DNA of 64,000 bases from Frigoriglobus tundricola (GCF_013128195.2 NZ_CP053452.2:3286001-3350000); one strand, 5' to 3'. Shown: positions 38,122 through 47,027, counted from the first letter of the stretch. Notes: a model not told the origin generated them from the sequence alone. Made by a program: numbers and translations.

Positions 38122-38283
38122 CCGCTGTCTTGTAGGTCGCGGTCGAGGAGGCTTGGCGACGAGGCCCGACGGCCCTTGGCTTCGCGTATCTCGCTTTCGC
38201 CGCTTGGCTCCGCAGAGCCGCGCCGCTCAGCGCAGTCGGGCCTCGTCGCCAAGCCTTCTCGACCGCGACCTACAAGACAGCGG
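38122..38283. repeat. P4 inverted repeat between convergent genes
   Basis: The arms 38122-38170 and 38235-38283 (49 bp, one mismatch) contain TGTCTTGTAGGTCGCGGTCG. The 64-base centre carries shorter complementary pieces. It starts 17 bp after one stop codon and ends 3 bp before the other, so it can act as a shared terminator. Confidence 0.88.
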
Positions 38284-38285
38284 GC

Positions 38286-39845
38286 TCACGGCCCGTGTTC
38301 GTACAGCCGCTCGCACAACCGGCCCAGTACCTTGCCCTCGCGCGTCGCGGTCACGCCCGCCGGGAGCGGCACGTTGTTGACCATGATGCTGAAGTGCAAC
38401 TCGGTGCCGGCCCTCGTCGTCATCGTGCCGGCGATCGCCTTGCTCTTGAGCAGCAGCCGCTCGTTGGCGGCGTCGTACCAGATCAGCGTGCCGGTCTTCG
38501 CGAACACCTTGCCGCGGGCCGGGCTGTCCTCGTTCACCACGTCGGCGAGCGTGCCGTCCACGCCGAGAACGGGCAGCGCCGCCTTGTACGCCTCCCACTC
38601 CGGCCGCTTCGCCATGCCCCGGATGAGCTGCACCGTCGCCGCCGCGGAGACGTGATCGGCCGGGGCGCCGCCCGCGCCGCCGCCAAAGCAGACCGCGTCC
38701 GTGTCCACGCCGAGTTCCTTCAGGATGCGCCGCTCCTCGCGCAGGCCGAACTCCGGGGTCGTCTGGCCCTTCGCCGCGGCCACGAGGCACGGCAGCGTGC
38801 TGGCGTACAGGTTGTTACTCACCTTCAGGGTGACGGTCAGCGCGTCCTTGAACGGCGCGGAGGTGAACGTGGCGACCTTCTGCAACTTCTCGTAGTCGCT
38901 CTTGGCCGGCAGCCTGGCGCCCGCCGGCCGCAGCACCGCGGCCTGGGCCTGAACGCCGTTGCGCCGCAGCGCCTCGATGAACAGCGCGCGGGCGAACAGC
39001 GCCGGCTCGTCCACACCGAAGATGCGGACGTGCGGCTTCCCGCCCTTGGGCACCGTCCCGCGAACGGCGAACTGGTTCGCCCCGACGGCCAGCAGTTGCA
39101 CGTTCGCGGGCGCCTTCTCCGGTCCGGTCGTGACCAGCGCGTCCATGTCGAAAAACGTCGTCGCGGGCCGCATCACCACTTTCGCGGGCGCGCCCTCCTC
39201 CGCGCCGGGCGTGACCACGACGTCCACGACGTTGTCGTTCACGGTGATCGGGGAGACGACGTCCGGCCCGCTGCCGCTGCTGCGGGTGCGGACGAACAGC
39301 CGGTCGTCGATCAGGACGTCGCCGTCCACCCGGGTGATGCCGGCGGCCCGCACCTGTTTCGCAAGGGCGTCGAGCCCGGCGAGCGGGTCGGTGTCGGTCA
39401 GCTCCGCGTCGAACCCGCTGTTCGCGTAGGTGTGGTCCTTGTCCTTGAAGACGGTCTTCCCGTCCTTCGTCCGCCCGCCCAACATCAGGTCGCCGGACGC
39501 GACCAGCACGAGGTCGCCGCGGAGCGTGTTCTTGAGCACCGGGCCGCGCTGGTACACGATTGTGTCCTGGGTGTGGTCCGGGCCGAGGGCGACGAGCGCC
39601 GCGGCGCCCGAGAACAGCTTGGTGACGGACGCCGGGGCGAGCAGCGCGTTCGGGTTGCGGGCGTACACGGTTTCGCCGGTCCTCGCGTCCGCCACCAGGA
39701 CGCCCCAGGACGCGTTCTTGTAGTCCGGGCCGTCGATGAGTTCGTCGAGCGTCTTCGCCAGTCCCTCCGGCGGCGCGGCCGGCGCGGGCACGACGAGCAG
39801 GAGCGCGAACAGGACCGCCGCGAACGGGGCGCAGGGGCGAATCAC
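38286..39845 (-). CDS. dacB: D-alanyl-D-alanine carboxypeptidase/endopeptidase (PBP4/DacB type)
   Basis: This is a 519-residue periplasmic penicillin-binding protein that trims or cleaves peptidoglycan cross-links. It has a signal peptide (CAPFAAVLFALLLVVPAPA), the SxxK motif in PASVTKLF, the SxN motif in LKVSNNLYAS and the KTG motif in FAKTGTL: a complete S13-family active site. A long insert between SxxK and SxN, typical of PBP4, is present. The start is GTG 39845 with AAGG 8 bases before it; the frame is open to 39920. Planctomycetes were once thought to lack peptidoglycan, so an intact gene is relevant. Confidence 0.92.
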   Translation of the reverse strand: MIRPCAPFAAVLFALLLVVPAPAAPPEGLAKTLDELIDGPDYKNASWGVLVADARTGETVYARNPNALLAPASVTKLFSGAAALVALGPDHTQDTIVYQRGPVLKNTLRGDLVLVASGDLMLGGRTKDGKTVFKDKDHTYANSGFDAELTDTDPLAGLDALAKQVRAAGITRVDGDVLIDDRLFVRTRSSGSGPDVVSPITVNDNVVDVVVTPGAEEGAPAKVVMRPATTFFDMDALVTTGPEKAPANVQLLAVGANQFAVRGTVPKGGKPHVRIFGVDEPALFARALFIEALRRNGVQAQAAVLRPAGARLPAKSDYEKLQKVATFTSAPFKDALTVTLKVSNNLYASTLPCLVAAAKGQTTPEFGLREERRILKELGVDTDAVCFGGGAGGAPADHVSAAATVQLIRGMAKRPEWEAYKAALPVLGVDGTLADVVNEDSPARGKVFAKTGTLIWYDAANERLLLKSKAIAGTMTTRAGTELHFSIMVNNVPLPAGVTATREGKVLGRLCERLYEHGP

Positions 39846-39906
39846 GGCAACCGCCTTTCGTTCTGGGAGACGAGACCGAACAGATATCGTACACGCGAAC
39901 GCGGCC

Positions 39907-40000
39907 GGACCCACCCCCAACCCCTCCCTTCAGGGAGGGGAGCGAGGCAGAAGCGGCTTCTTCGCTCCCCTCCCTGAAGGGTGGGGTTGGGGGTGGGTCC
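39907..40000. repeat. P1 palindromic repeat, copy 5 (near-perfect)
   Basis: The arms 39907-39945 and 39962-40000 (39 bp each, one mismatch) contain CCCTCCCTTCAGGGAGGG and start with GGACCCACCCCCAACCCC. They are separated by 16 bases. It lies between divergent dacB and purA, 86 bp before the purA ATG. Confidence 0.92.
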
Positions 40001-40085
40001 GAGCCACAACCCTTGACGGCCCCCCCCACGCGGGCTAGCGTGAGACGGGTTGATTCACACCATTGAGTTGCGGCGGTTCATCACA

Positions 40086-41381
40086 ATGCCGGGAACGTGC
40101 GTGGTCGGGTTGCAGTGGGGCGACGAGGCCAAGGGCAAGATCGTCGACCTGCTCGGGGACGGGTTCGATCTCGTCGTCCGGTACAACGGCGGGGCCAACG
40201 CCGGGCACACGGTGGTCGTCAACGGCAAGAGCTTCAAGCTCTCGCTCCTGCCCACCGGGGTCATCCGCCCGAACGTCACGAGCGTGATCGGCAACGGCGT
40301 GGTCGTCTACCCGCCGCGGTTCCTCGAAGAGGTCGATCAGCTCGCCCGGGGCGGCATCGACCTGTCCGGTTCGCTGGTCCTCAGCGACCACGCGCACGTC
40401 ATCTTCCCCTATCACATGGAAGAAGAGCGCCTGCTGGAGAGCGGCGCGGAGGGGAAGATCGGCACCACCGGCCGCGGGATCGGCCCGTGCTACCAGGACA
40501 AGGTGGGGCGGCGGTTCGGCATCCGCGTCGGCGAGCTGCTCCGCCCGGACCACCTGCGCGAGCGGCTGCGGTTCGTGGTGCCGTTCAAGAACAAGCTGAT
40601 GACCGCGTTCGCCGGCCCCGCCGGCGTGCCCAAGGTGTTCGACCCGGACGCGCTCGCGGCGGAGTACCTGGGGTACGCGGAGCGCATCCGCCCGTTCGTC
40701 CGGGACACCGGCCGCCTGTTGCACGACGCGCTCGCGGCGAACAAGCGGCTCATCTTCGAGGCGGCGCAGGGGAGCCTGCTCGACATCGACCACGGCACGT
40801 ACCCCTACGTCACGAGTTCCAGCAGCCTGCCGTCGGGCATCTGGGGCGGGACCGGCGTGCCCGCGAAGTTCGTCAAGCGCATCATCGGCGTCGTCAAGGC
40901 GTACACGTCGCGCGTCGGCCAGGGGCCGTTCCCCACGGAGCTGAACGACGGCCCGGAGGGCACCGGCGAGCGCATCCGCCGCATCGGCCGCGAGTACGGC
41001 ACCGTGACCGGGCGCCCGCGGCGCGTCGGCTGGTTCGACGCGGCGGCCGTTCGGTACACCGCGGCGCTGTCGGGCGCGGACGACATCACGCTCATGCTGC
41101 TCGACGTGCTGAGCGGGCTGCCGGAGCTGAAGCTCTGCACCGCCTACGATCTCGACGGCGAGCGGCGAACGCACTTCCCCAGCGACGCGTACCAGTTGGA
41201 GCGGTGCCAGCCGGTGTACGAGACGCTCCCCGGCTGGAAAGAGGACATCACCGGCGCCCGGCGGCTCGCGGACCTGCCGGCCGCGGCGCGCCGGTACATC
41301 GACCGCGTGAGCGAACTGGTCGGGCTCCGGGTGTCCGTGGTGTCCGTCGGCCCGGACCGCGAACAGACGATCATGGTGTGA
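40086..41381 (+). CDS. purA: Adenylosuccinate synthetase
   Basis: This 431-residue cytoplasmic enzyme joins IMP and aspartate, using GTP, in AMP synthesis. Family motifs are WGDEAKGKIVD (normally GDEGKGK, so Gly to Ala at residue 15), NAGHTVVVNG with the catalytic His, GTTGRGIGP, QGSLLDIDHGTYPYVTSS and GTVTGRPRRVGWFD. Length is normal (about 430). ATG 40086 gives the family start MPGTCVVGLQWGD. A P3 repeat and then uppS follow, on the same strand. Confidence 0.96.
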   Translation: MPGTCVVGLQWGDEAKGKIVDLLGDGFDLVVRYNGGANAGHTVVVNGKSFKLSLLPTGVIRPNVTSVIGNGVVVYPPRFLEEVDQLARGGIDLSGSLVLSDHAHVIFPYHMEEERLLESGAEGKIGTTGRGIGPCYQDKVGRRFGIRVGELLRPDHLRERLRFVVPFKNKLMTAFAGPAGVPKVFDPDALAAEYLGYAERIRPFVRDTGRLLHDALAANKRLIFEAAQGSLLDIDHGTYPYVTSSSSLPSGIWGGTGVPAKFVKRIIGVVKAYTSRVGQGPFPTELNDGPEGTGERIRRIGREYGTVTGRPRRVGWFDAAAVRYTAALSGADDITLMLLDVLSGLPELKLCTAYDLDGERRTHFPSDAYQLERCQPVYETLPGWKEDITGARRLADLPAAARRYIDRVSELVGLRVSVVSVGPDREQTIMV

Positions 41382-41395
41382 AGCCGAGTTTCGAA

Positions 41396-41560
41396 CTCAC
41401 CACAAAGGCACAAAGTTCGCACAATGAATCACAAAGAAGAGATACCAGAGTGACGAATCCGGAGCCCGAATTCACCGGCCGTTTTGCCACTCGCCACTGT
41501 CACCTTTTTCGGATCCCTTTGTGTCCCTTTGTGCGACCTTTGTGCCTTTGTGGTGAAATC
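41396..41560. repeat. P3 (CACAAAG) inverted repeat, copy 1
   Basis: The left half has CACCACAAAGGCACAAAG, and the right half has its complement, CCTTTGTGCCTTTGTGGTG. The inner part is less conserved. It fills the purA-uppS gap and ends 3 bases before the uppS ATG. Confidence 0.85.
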
Positions 41561-41562
41561 TT

Positions 41563-42336
41563 ATGACCTCCACAATGCACGACCCCCGGACCTACGCCTC
41601 CTCCGTCGGGCTCGACCCGGCCCGGCTGCCGCGGCACATCGCCATCATCATGGACGGCAACGGGCGGTGGGCCGAGCGCCAGGGCAAGCCGCGGATGGAG
41701 GGGCACGCCCGCGGCGCGCACTCCGTCGATGTGATCACCGAGGAGTGCTGCCGCCTGGGGCTGGGGCAGCTCACGCTGTACTGCCTCAGTTCCGAAAACT
41801 GGAAGCGCCCGAAGCCCGAGATCGACTTCCTCATGGCCCTCCTCAAAGAGTACCTGCTCGCGGAGCGGCAGAAGATCCTCGACCAGAACATCCGCTTCAC
41901 CGTGATCGGCCGGCGCGCCGGGCTGCCGGCCGAGGTGCTCGCGGAAATCGACGAGAACGTGCGGCTCACGCAGCACAACACCGGGCTGACGCTGTGCCTC
42001 GCGATCAACTACGGCAGCCGCGCCGAGATCGTGGACGCGGTGCAGGCGATCGCCGCCCGGGTGAACCGCGGGGAGCTGGAGCCGGACGCGATCGACGAGG
42101 CGACCATCTCCGGGGCGCTCTACACGGGCGGGATGCCGGACCCGGACCTGCTCGTCCGCACGGCCGGCGAGATGCGCGTGAGCAACTATCTGCTTTGGCA
42201 AATCTCCTACGCCGAGTTGTGGGTGACGCCGAAGTTCTGGCCCGAATTCGACGCCGCACTGCTCCACGACGCGCTGCGCGACTACGCGCGGCGCGAGCGG
42301 CGCTTCGGCGGGCTGAACGCCGGTCCCGCCACATGA
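41563..42336 (+). CDS. uppS: Undecaprenyl diphosphate synthase
   Basis: This 257-residue cis-prenyltransferase makes the C55 carrier for peptidoglycan and other wall polymers. Conserved blocks are HIAIIMDGNGRWAERQG (catalytic Asp), GHARGAHSV, LTLYCLSSENWKRP, NYGSRAEIVDAV and DLLVRTAGEMRVSNYLLWQ. Note GEMRVSN in place of the usual GEXRISN. cdsA follows 25 bp downstream, the usual uppS-cdsA order. Confidence 0.96.
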   Translation: MTSTMHDPRTYASSVGLDPARLPRHIAIIMDGNGRWAERQGKPRMEGHARGAHSVDVITEECCRLGLGQLTLYCLSSENWKRPKPEIDFLMALLKEYLLAERQKILDQNIRFTVIGRRAGLPAEVLAEIDENVRLTQHNTGLTLCLAINYGSRAEIVDAVQAIAARVNRGELEPDAIDEATISGALYTGGMPDPDLLVRTAGEMRVSNYLLWQISYAELWVTPKFWPEFDAALLHDALRDYARRERRFGGLNAGPAT

Positions 42337-42361
42337 CCCCACACCGCACGGCTCGCCCTCA

Positions 42362-43231
42362 ATGATTCGCACACGGCTGTGGGTCGGTACGCTGCTCGCG
42401 CTCGGCGCCGCCGGGGTGCTGGTCGGGGACTCGTGGCTCGCGCGGCACGGGGTCCCGTACTTCCCGTTCCTGGCCGCGTTCCTCGTTCTCGCCGGCGTCC
42501 TCGGGGCGCGCGAACTCGTCCGCCTCTTACCTCACCTCAGTCGGCCGTCCGAACCGCTCGTCACCGGCGGCGCCCTGCTCCTGCTCGCGACCAACTGGTA
42601 CCCCGCCGTCCGGCCCCCGGCCGGCGCGGAAACGGCCGGGCCGTGGCCGCTCCTCGTTGCGGCCTTCGTCGGCGTGTTGATCGCGGCGTTCCTGCTCGAA
42701 ATGCGGCGGTACACCGGTGCGGCGGGGGCGGCGGTGCCGCGGCTCGCGCTCACGCTGTTCGCGGTCGCGTACCTCGGCCTGCTGCCGTGCTTCTTCGCGC
42801 AGATCCGGTGGCTCGTACCCGACCCCGACGTCTCCGGCCTGATGCTCGCGCTCGTCGTGTTCGTGCCCAAGGGGAACGACATCGGCGCGTTCTTCACCGG
42901 CACGTTCTTCGGGCGTCACAAGATGACGCCGCTGCTGAGCCCGAAGAAAACGTGGGAGGGGTTCGCCGGCGGAATGGCGTCCGGCGCGGCGGTTGCAGTG
43001 GGGTTATCGGCCCTGGCGCCCGTGTTCGCCGGCCCGCTCGAAGCCGCCGCGTTCGGCCTGGTGGTCGGGCTCGCGGGCGTGTTGGGCGATCTGGCCGAAT
43101 CGCTCGTCAAGCGCGACGGCCAGACGAAGGACGCGTCGAAGAGCATCCCCGGCTTCGGCGGCGTGCTGGACGTGGTCGATTCGGTGCTGTTCGCGGCCCC
43201 GGTGGCGTACCTCTGGTTCAGTTGGAAGTGA
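42362..43231 (+). CDS. cdsA: Phosphatidate cytidylyltransferase
   Basis: This 289-residue integral membrane enzyme makes CDP-diacylglycerol from phosphatidate and CTP. It has about eight hydrophobic segments and the C-terminal signature GDLAESLVKRDGQTKD with KSIPGFGGVLDVVDS. It also carries the FFGRHKMTPLLSPKKTWEG block. Co-directional with uppS (25 bp gap), and separated from phoH by a P3 repeat. Confidence 0.95.
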   Translation: MIRTRLWVGTLLALGAAGVLVGDSWLARHGVPYFPFLAAFLVLAGVLGARELVRLLPHLSRPSEPLVTGGALLLLATNWYPAVRPPAGAETAGPWPLLVAAFVGVLIAAFLLEMRRYTGAAGAAVPRLALTLFAVAYLGLLPCFFAQIRWLVPDPDVSGLMLALVVFVPKGNDIGAFFTGTFFGRHKMTPLLSPKKTWEGFAGGMASGAAVAVGLSALAPVFAGPLEAAAFGLVVGLAGVLGDLAESLVKRDGQTKDASKSIPGFGGVLDVVDSVLFAAPVAYLWFSWK

Positions 43232-43240
43232 AGCCGTACC

Positions 43241-43344
43241 CACCACCCGGACACGAAGGGCGCACAAAGGGACACAAAGAAAGAAAATGAACTCGTCTTC
43301 AACTTTGTGTGTCTTTGTGCGAACTTCGTGTCTTCGTGGTGAAT
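43241..43344. repeat. P3 (CACAAAG) inverted repeat, copy 2
   Basis: The left half has CACAAAGGGACACAAAG, and the right half has CTTTGTGCGAACTTCGTGTC and ends TTCGTGGTGAATC. It begins 10 bp after the cdsA stop and ends 15 bp before phoH. Confidence 0.85.
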
Positions 43345-43359
43345 CTCCAGGAACCTCAA

Positions 43360-44328
43360 ATGGCCGATACGCCGTTGACCCGCACGCTCACGATTGAAGA
43401 TCGCGACGAGGCGGTGATCCTCTTCGGCCCCCGCGACCAGCACCTCCGCACCCTGCGCGACGCGCTCGGCGTGAAGGTGGTGTACCGGAACGGCGAGTTG
43501 AAGATCGAGGGGCCGGCCGAGGCCGTGGAGCAGACGGAACGTGCCCTCCAGCAGTTCCGCCAGATCGCCCGGAAGAAGGGGCTGCTGGCCGCGACCGACG
43601 TGACCGGGGTGATCGAGGTGATCCGCGGCGGCACCGCGCGGGGCGGGTCGCCGGTGGTCGCGACCGAGGGCGGCCGGAACCTGCGCACCCGCACCGACGG
43701 CCAGGGGCGGTACGTTCAGGCGCTCCAGCAGCACGACGTGGTCATCTGCGTCGGCCCGGCCGGCAGCGGGAAGACCTACCTCGCGGTCGCGTGGGCCGTA
43801 TCGCTCCTGAAGGCCAAGCAGGTGCGGAAGATCGTCCTCGTGCGCCCGGCGGTGGAGGCCGGCGAGCGGCTCGGCTTCCTGCCCGGCGACCTGGTCGCGA
43901 AGATCAGCCCGTACCTGCGGCCGCTGTACGACGCGCTCGCGGACATGATGGAGCCGGACACCGTCAAGAAGTACATGGAGAGCGAGGTCATCGAGATCCT
44001 CCCACTGGCGTACATGCGCGGCCGGACGCTCAACCAGGCGTGCATCATCCTGGACGAGGGGCAGAACGCGACGGCGGCACAGATGAAGATGTTCCTGACC
44101 CGGATGGGGGCGAACTCGAAGATCATCGTGACCGGCGACATGACCCAGACCGACCTGCCGCGCACCGTCCGCAGCGGCCTCGCCGACGCCGTTCAGCGCC
44201 TGCGCGACGTGGAGGGGCTGGCGATCGTGTACCTGGACCAGTCCGACATCGTCCGCAACCCGCTCGTCACGCGCATCGTGAACGCCTACGAGGACGAGGC
44301 CCCCAAGGGCAAGAAGCCGACGGCGTGA
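43360..44328 (+). CDS. phoH: PhoH family ATPase (YbeZ-like)
   Basis: This 322-residue P-loop ATPase is implicated in RNA metabolism and ribosome maturation. A small KH-like N-terminal region precedes Walker A GPAGSGKTYLAVA (about 134-146), Walker B ACIILDEGQNAT, and blocks RPAVEAGERLGFLPGD and LPLAYMRGRTLNQA, as in YbeZ. ATG 43360 has AGGA upstream. ybeY, often next to it, is not here. Confidence 0.95.
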   Translation: MADTPLTRTLTIEDRDEAVILFGPRDQHLRTLRDALGVKVVYRNGELKIEGPAEAVEQTERALQQFRQIARKKGLLAATDVTGVIEVIRGGTARGGSPVVATEGGRNLRTRTDGQGRYVQALQQHDVVICVGPAGSGKTYLAVAWAVSLLKAKQVRKIVLVRPAVEAGERLGFLPGDLVAKISPYLRPLYDALADMMEPDTVKKYMESEVIEILPLAYMRGRTLNQACIILDEGQNATAAQMKMFLTRMGANSKIIVTGDMTQTDLPRTVRSGLADAVQRLRDVEGLAIVYLDQSDIVRNPLVTRIVNAYEDEAPKGKKPTA

Positions 44329-44692
44329 GTGCCGCGCGATGAAAGGCCCCCGACGAGTTGTGTTAGCGCCATGCTCCACGCGGCCAGGGAGGGATGAGCC
44401 ATTGGGTGTTGGGTTCCCGTGGCCGGGTTTTCAGCCTGAAGGGCTGAGCTTCCTGAGCCCACGGCAACGCCCTGGGTGACCGCGGTCGTGTAACGTCGGT
44501 CGCATTCGCGTGGCGACAGGATTCCATCGCACGCCCAGGGCGTTGCCCTGGGCTCAAGAAGCTCAGCCCTTCAGGCTGAAAACCAAAACGGCTCAACCCG
44601 CACCGTCTGGGGCATCAGTTGACTACCCGCACTCTTCAGCCCTTCGGGCCGAACACCGGAACCACTGACCAGTTCGACCAATTGTTCGCGCC
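44329..44692. other. Repeat-bearing intergenic region between phoH and holA
   Basis: 364 bp between convergent phoH and holA. It is largely REP-type palindromes (see 44426-44584). The remainder has no gene. Confidence 0.7.
44426..44584. repeat. REP-type inverted repeat, probable transposase-less relative of the RAYT element
   Basis: The arms 44426-44476 and 44534-44584 (51 bp, two mismatches) each contain CAGCCTGAAGGGCTG and CCCASGGCAACGCCCTGGG-type palindromes. This two-palindrome design matches each end of the RAYT element at 12 kb. A further half copy lies at 44635-44655. The middle (57 bp) has no coding sequence. Confidence 0.88.
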
Positions 44693-45721
44693 TCACTTCG
44701 GCGCTTTTTCCAGCGGGCGGGCGAGCGTCACGATGAGGCGCTCCACCTGAACGCGCTCGGGCAGCGCGTTGCCGCCCTTCAGCCCGAGGTTGATCTCCAC
44801 CAGCCAGTCCGTGAGCGCCAGCAGGCGGCGCCGGCCGAGATACTTGATCTGCCGTTCGACCCCGATACGAATCTTGTCCCACTTCGGCACGCCGGCCGCG
44901 TCCATCGCCGGGCCGAGCGGCATTTGTTCCAGAAAAAGCAGGCGAGCGATGGTCGCGAGCTTGCGGAGCTGGCCCGTTAGCGGCCCCATGACCGCCATCG
45001 GGTCCTCGCCCTCGCTGAAGAGTTCCTCGAGGATGCTCAGCGCCTCGCCCGGCTTGCCGTCGCCGATGGCGTCCATGATGCGGAACACGTCCGCGGCCTT
45101 GGTCCGGCCGACCATCCGGTCCACGTCTTCGACCGCGATGCCCGGTTTGGCGCCCACCGCAACCGCGAGCTTGCCCAGTTCCTGATCGAGCGACCCCATC
45201 GACGCGCCGACGAGTTCGAGCAGCAGTTCCGCCGCGTCGGGGGCGAGCTTCTTTTTGTGGGCGGTCTTCGCCCACTCGACGAGCCACGGCTTGAGTTCGT
45301 GGATCTTGTACGCGGGCGGCGTCTTGCACACGATCTTGGCCGCGTCCGGTAGCGCCTTCGCGAGCTTGGTGGTGTCGGGGAACGTCTTCACGTCCAGCAC
45401 CAGCACGCCGACCGAACTCGGCTTGGCCGCATAGGCTTCCAGCGCCGGGCGGTTCTCGGTCACGAACGTGTCGGCGGCTTCCACGATCACGATGCGGCAC
45501 GGGGCGAGGAACGGGAGCGTTTCCAGTTCGTTGCGGGCGGTGGAGAACTCGATCTTGTCGCCCTGGTACACGCTCACGGCGAACGCCGGGTCTTCGGAGC
45601 CGATGGCGGTGGCGATGATGCGCTCGCGGGCGTGGCGCTTGAGGAAGTCCTCGTCGCCCACGAGCGCGTAAACGGGCTGCCGGCTGGGCGCCTTGGCGGC
45701 GAGGAACGGGAGTGCGTCCAT
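44693..45721 (-). CDS. holA: DNA polymerase III subunit delta
   Basis: This 342-residue clamp-loader subunit opens the beta clamp. The N-terminal HolA block (QPVYALVGDEDFLKRHARERI) and the second block (VGVLVLDVKTFPDTTKLAKAL) fit the delta N-domain, and the C-terminal helical domain has GLKGGNALPERVQVERL (compare the family pattern K-x6-L-x3-L). Length is close to the norm of about 340. Convergent to phoH with a REP repeat between. Confidence 0.92.
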   Translation of the reverse strand: MDALPFLAAKAPSRQPVYALVGDEDFLKRHARERIIATAIGSEDPAFAVSVYQGDKIEFSTARNELETLPFLAPCRIVIVEAADTFVTENRPALEAYAAKPSSVGVLVLDVKTFPDTTKLAKALPDAAKIVCKTPPAYKIHELKPWLVEWAKTAHKKKLAPDAAELLLELVGASMGSLDQELGKLAVAVGAKPGIAVEDVDRMVGRTKAADVFRIMDAIGDGKPGEALSILEELFSEGEDPMAVMGPLTGQLRKLATIARLLFLEQMPLGPAMDAAGVPKWDKIRIGVERQIKYLGRRRLLALTDWLVEINLGLKGGNALPERVQVERLIVTLARPLEKAPK

Positions 45722-45786
45722 TCGGAGCGTTCTTGGTGTTTGGTGTTACACGGGCAGAGGCAAACTCGCGCGGCGGAGCTTCATTC

Positions 45787-45848
45787 CCTGGGACCGCGGC
45801 CGTCTCGGCCGCTCTTCGCGATGCGGCCGAGACGGCCGCGGTCCCAGG
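45787..45848. repeat. P2 palindromic repeat, copy 2
   Basis: Perfect 26-bp arms (45787-45812, 45823-45848) around the loop TCTTCGCGAT. The inner core is identical to the copy at 19.3 kb. It sits between the nnrE stop and the holA start. Confidence 0.9.
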
Positions 45849-45872
45849 ACAAGCCACCTACGAGATTCGGGC

Positions 45873-46571
45873 TCAGCTCGCTCGCTGCCTGTATTCATCC
45901 ACAAGCACCCGGGGCGCGCCAATGTCAATCACGTGGACCGCGCCGGTCCACGCCTTCGCGTCGGGGTTGAGGAAGCCGCGCTTCGGGGCGACGAACGTCG
46001 CGGTGTGCGTGGCCCGCACCGTCACGCCGAGCGGCACGCCCGTGTCACAGTCGAGACCCGAGGGGATGTCGATCGCGAGAACCGGCTTCTCGGATTCGTT
46101 CACGATCCCGGCGAGCCAGTCGAACGGGGCGCCGAGCGCGCGGGCGAGCCCCGTGCCGAACAGCGCGTCTACCACCCAGCCGGCCGGAGCGAACTGGCGC
46201 AGGAACAGGTCGCGGTGGGGCTGGTCGAAGTAGTCCGGGCGGTACTGCGTGAACGCGATTCCCGAGGCGTAGAGGATGTCGAAGTTGATGTCGGCGTCCC
46301 CGGCCTGCCGGTTGTGCCGGGCCACGACGTGCAAATTCACCGGCCAGCCGTGGTTGTCGAGGTGCCGGGCGATGACGAAGCCGTCGCCGCCGTTGTTACC
46401 GGGGCCGCACAGGATCACCGCCGGCTTTCGGTCCGGGTTCAGCCGCATCAGGAGGTCCGCGCACCCGCGGCCGGCGTTCTCCATGAGCACCACGCCCGGC
46501 ACGCCGAAGCCGTGGGTCGCCCGCCGGTCGAGTTCGCGGACCTGCTCGCGCGTGAGAGTGAACGGGGGCAT
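45873..46571 (-). CDS. nnrE: NAD(P)H-hydrate epimerase (YjeF N-terminal domain only)
   Basis: This 232-residue enzyme epimerises damaged NAD(P)HX. The YjeF_N landmarks are REQVRELDRRATHGFGVPGVVLMENAGRG, CGPGNNGGDGFVIARHL, VVDALFGTGL and AIDIPSGLDCDTG. It lacks the C-terminal dehydratase (NnrD) domain often fused in bacteria. ATG 46571 gives MPPFTLTREQ; the longer frame runs into a P1 repeat, so it is not coding. Confidence 0.94.
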   Translation of the reverse strand: MPPFTLTREQVRELDRRATHGFGVPGVVLMENAGRGCADLLMRLNPDRKPAVILCGPGNNGGDGFVIARHLDNHGWPVNLHVVARHNRQAGDADINFDILYASGIAFTQYRPDYFDQPHRDLFLRQFAPAGWVVDALFGTGLARALGAPFDWLAGIVNESEKPVLAIDIPSGLDCDTGVPLGVTVRATHTATFVAPKRGFLNPDAKAWTGAVHVIDIGAPRVLVDEYRQRAS

Positions 46572-46598
46572 GTTGAAGGCTCCTGTGGTGTCACGGTT

Positions 46599-46787
46599 GG
46601 ACCTACCCCCCCCGGCCCCCTCCCCTGAAGGGAAAGGGGTGAACGCGCGGGGCGCCTCCTCTGAAAACGCCTTGCTCAGAGATGCGTCATCCGCTTCACC
46701 GTCCATTGACATCGGCGCGAGGTCGGGAGGCAACCCACGCGTTCACCCCCTTCCCTTCGCGGAAGGGGGCCTGGGGGTTAGGTCTTC
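46599..46787. repeat. P1 palindromic repeat, copy 6
   Basis: Outer ends GGACCTACCCCC and GGGGGTTAGGTC; hairpin cores CCTCCCCTGAAGGG and CCCTTCCCTTCGCGGAAGGGG. It starts 28 bp before the nnrE ATG, on the promoter side. Confidence 0.8.
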
Positions 46788-46937
46788 GCGGTGCGTGTGC
46801 GTCGCCTTTCCCAGAGTGAATAGCGGGTGGGACGGGCGGTCTTTTCTTTTCTCCCTCTGTCCACCTCGTCTACTTCAGATATTCTCCCTTGAAACCGCGA
46901 CGGCACACGCCTAAAAATGGGTGAGCCAGACTGAAGT

Positions 46938-47009
46938 GCGGGTGTAACTCAGTGGTAGAGTACCTCGTTGCCAACGAGGTTGTCGTGGGTTCAAGTCCCA
47001 TCACCCGCT
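46938..47009 (+). tRNA. tRNA-Gly (anticodon GCC)
   Basis: A 72-nt cloverleaf. The acceptor stem is GCGGGTG/CACCCGC, the D-arm starts TAACTCAGTGGTAGAGTA, the anticodon stem is CCTCG/CGAGG around TTGCCAA (anticodon GCC), and the T-arm is GTGGG TTCAAGT CCCAT. The discriminator is T and no CCA is encoded. Confidence 0.97.
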
Positions 47010-47027
47010 CTGGTCCGATCTAAAAGT

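Noticed and set aside
46599-46733. Longer N-terminus for the NAD(P)HX epimerase
   Set aside because: The extension is P1 repeat sequence; ATG 46571 gives the family start.
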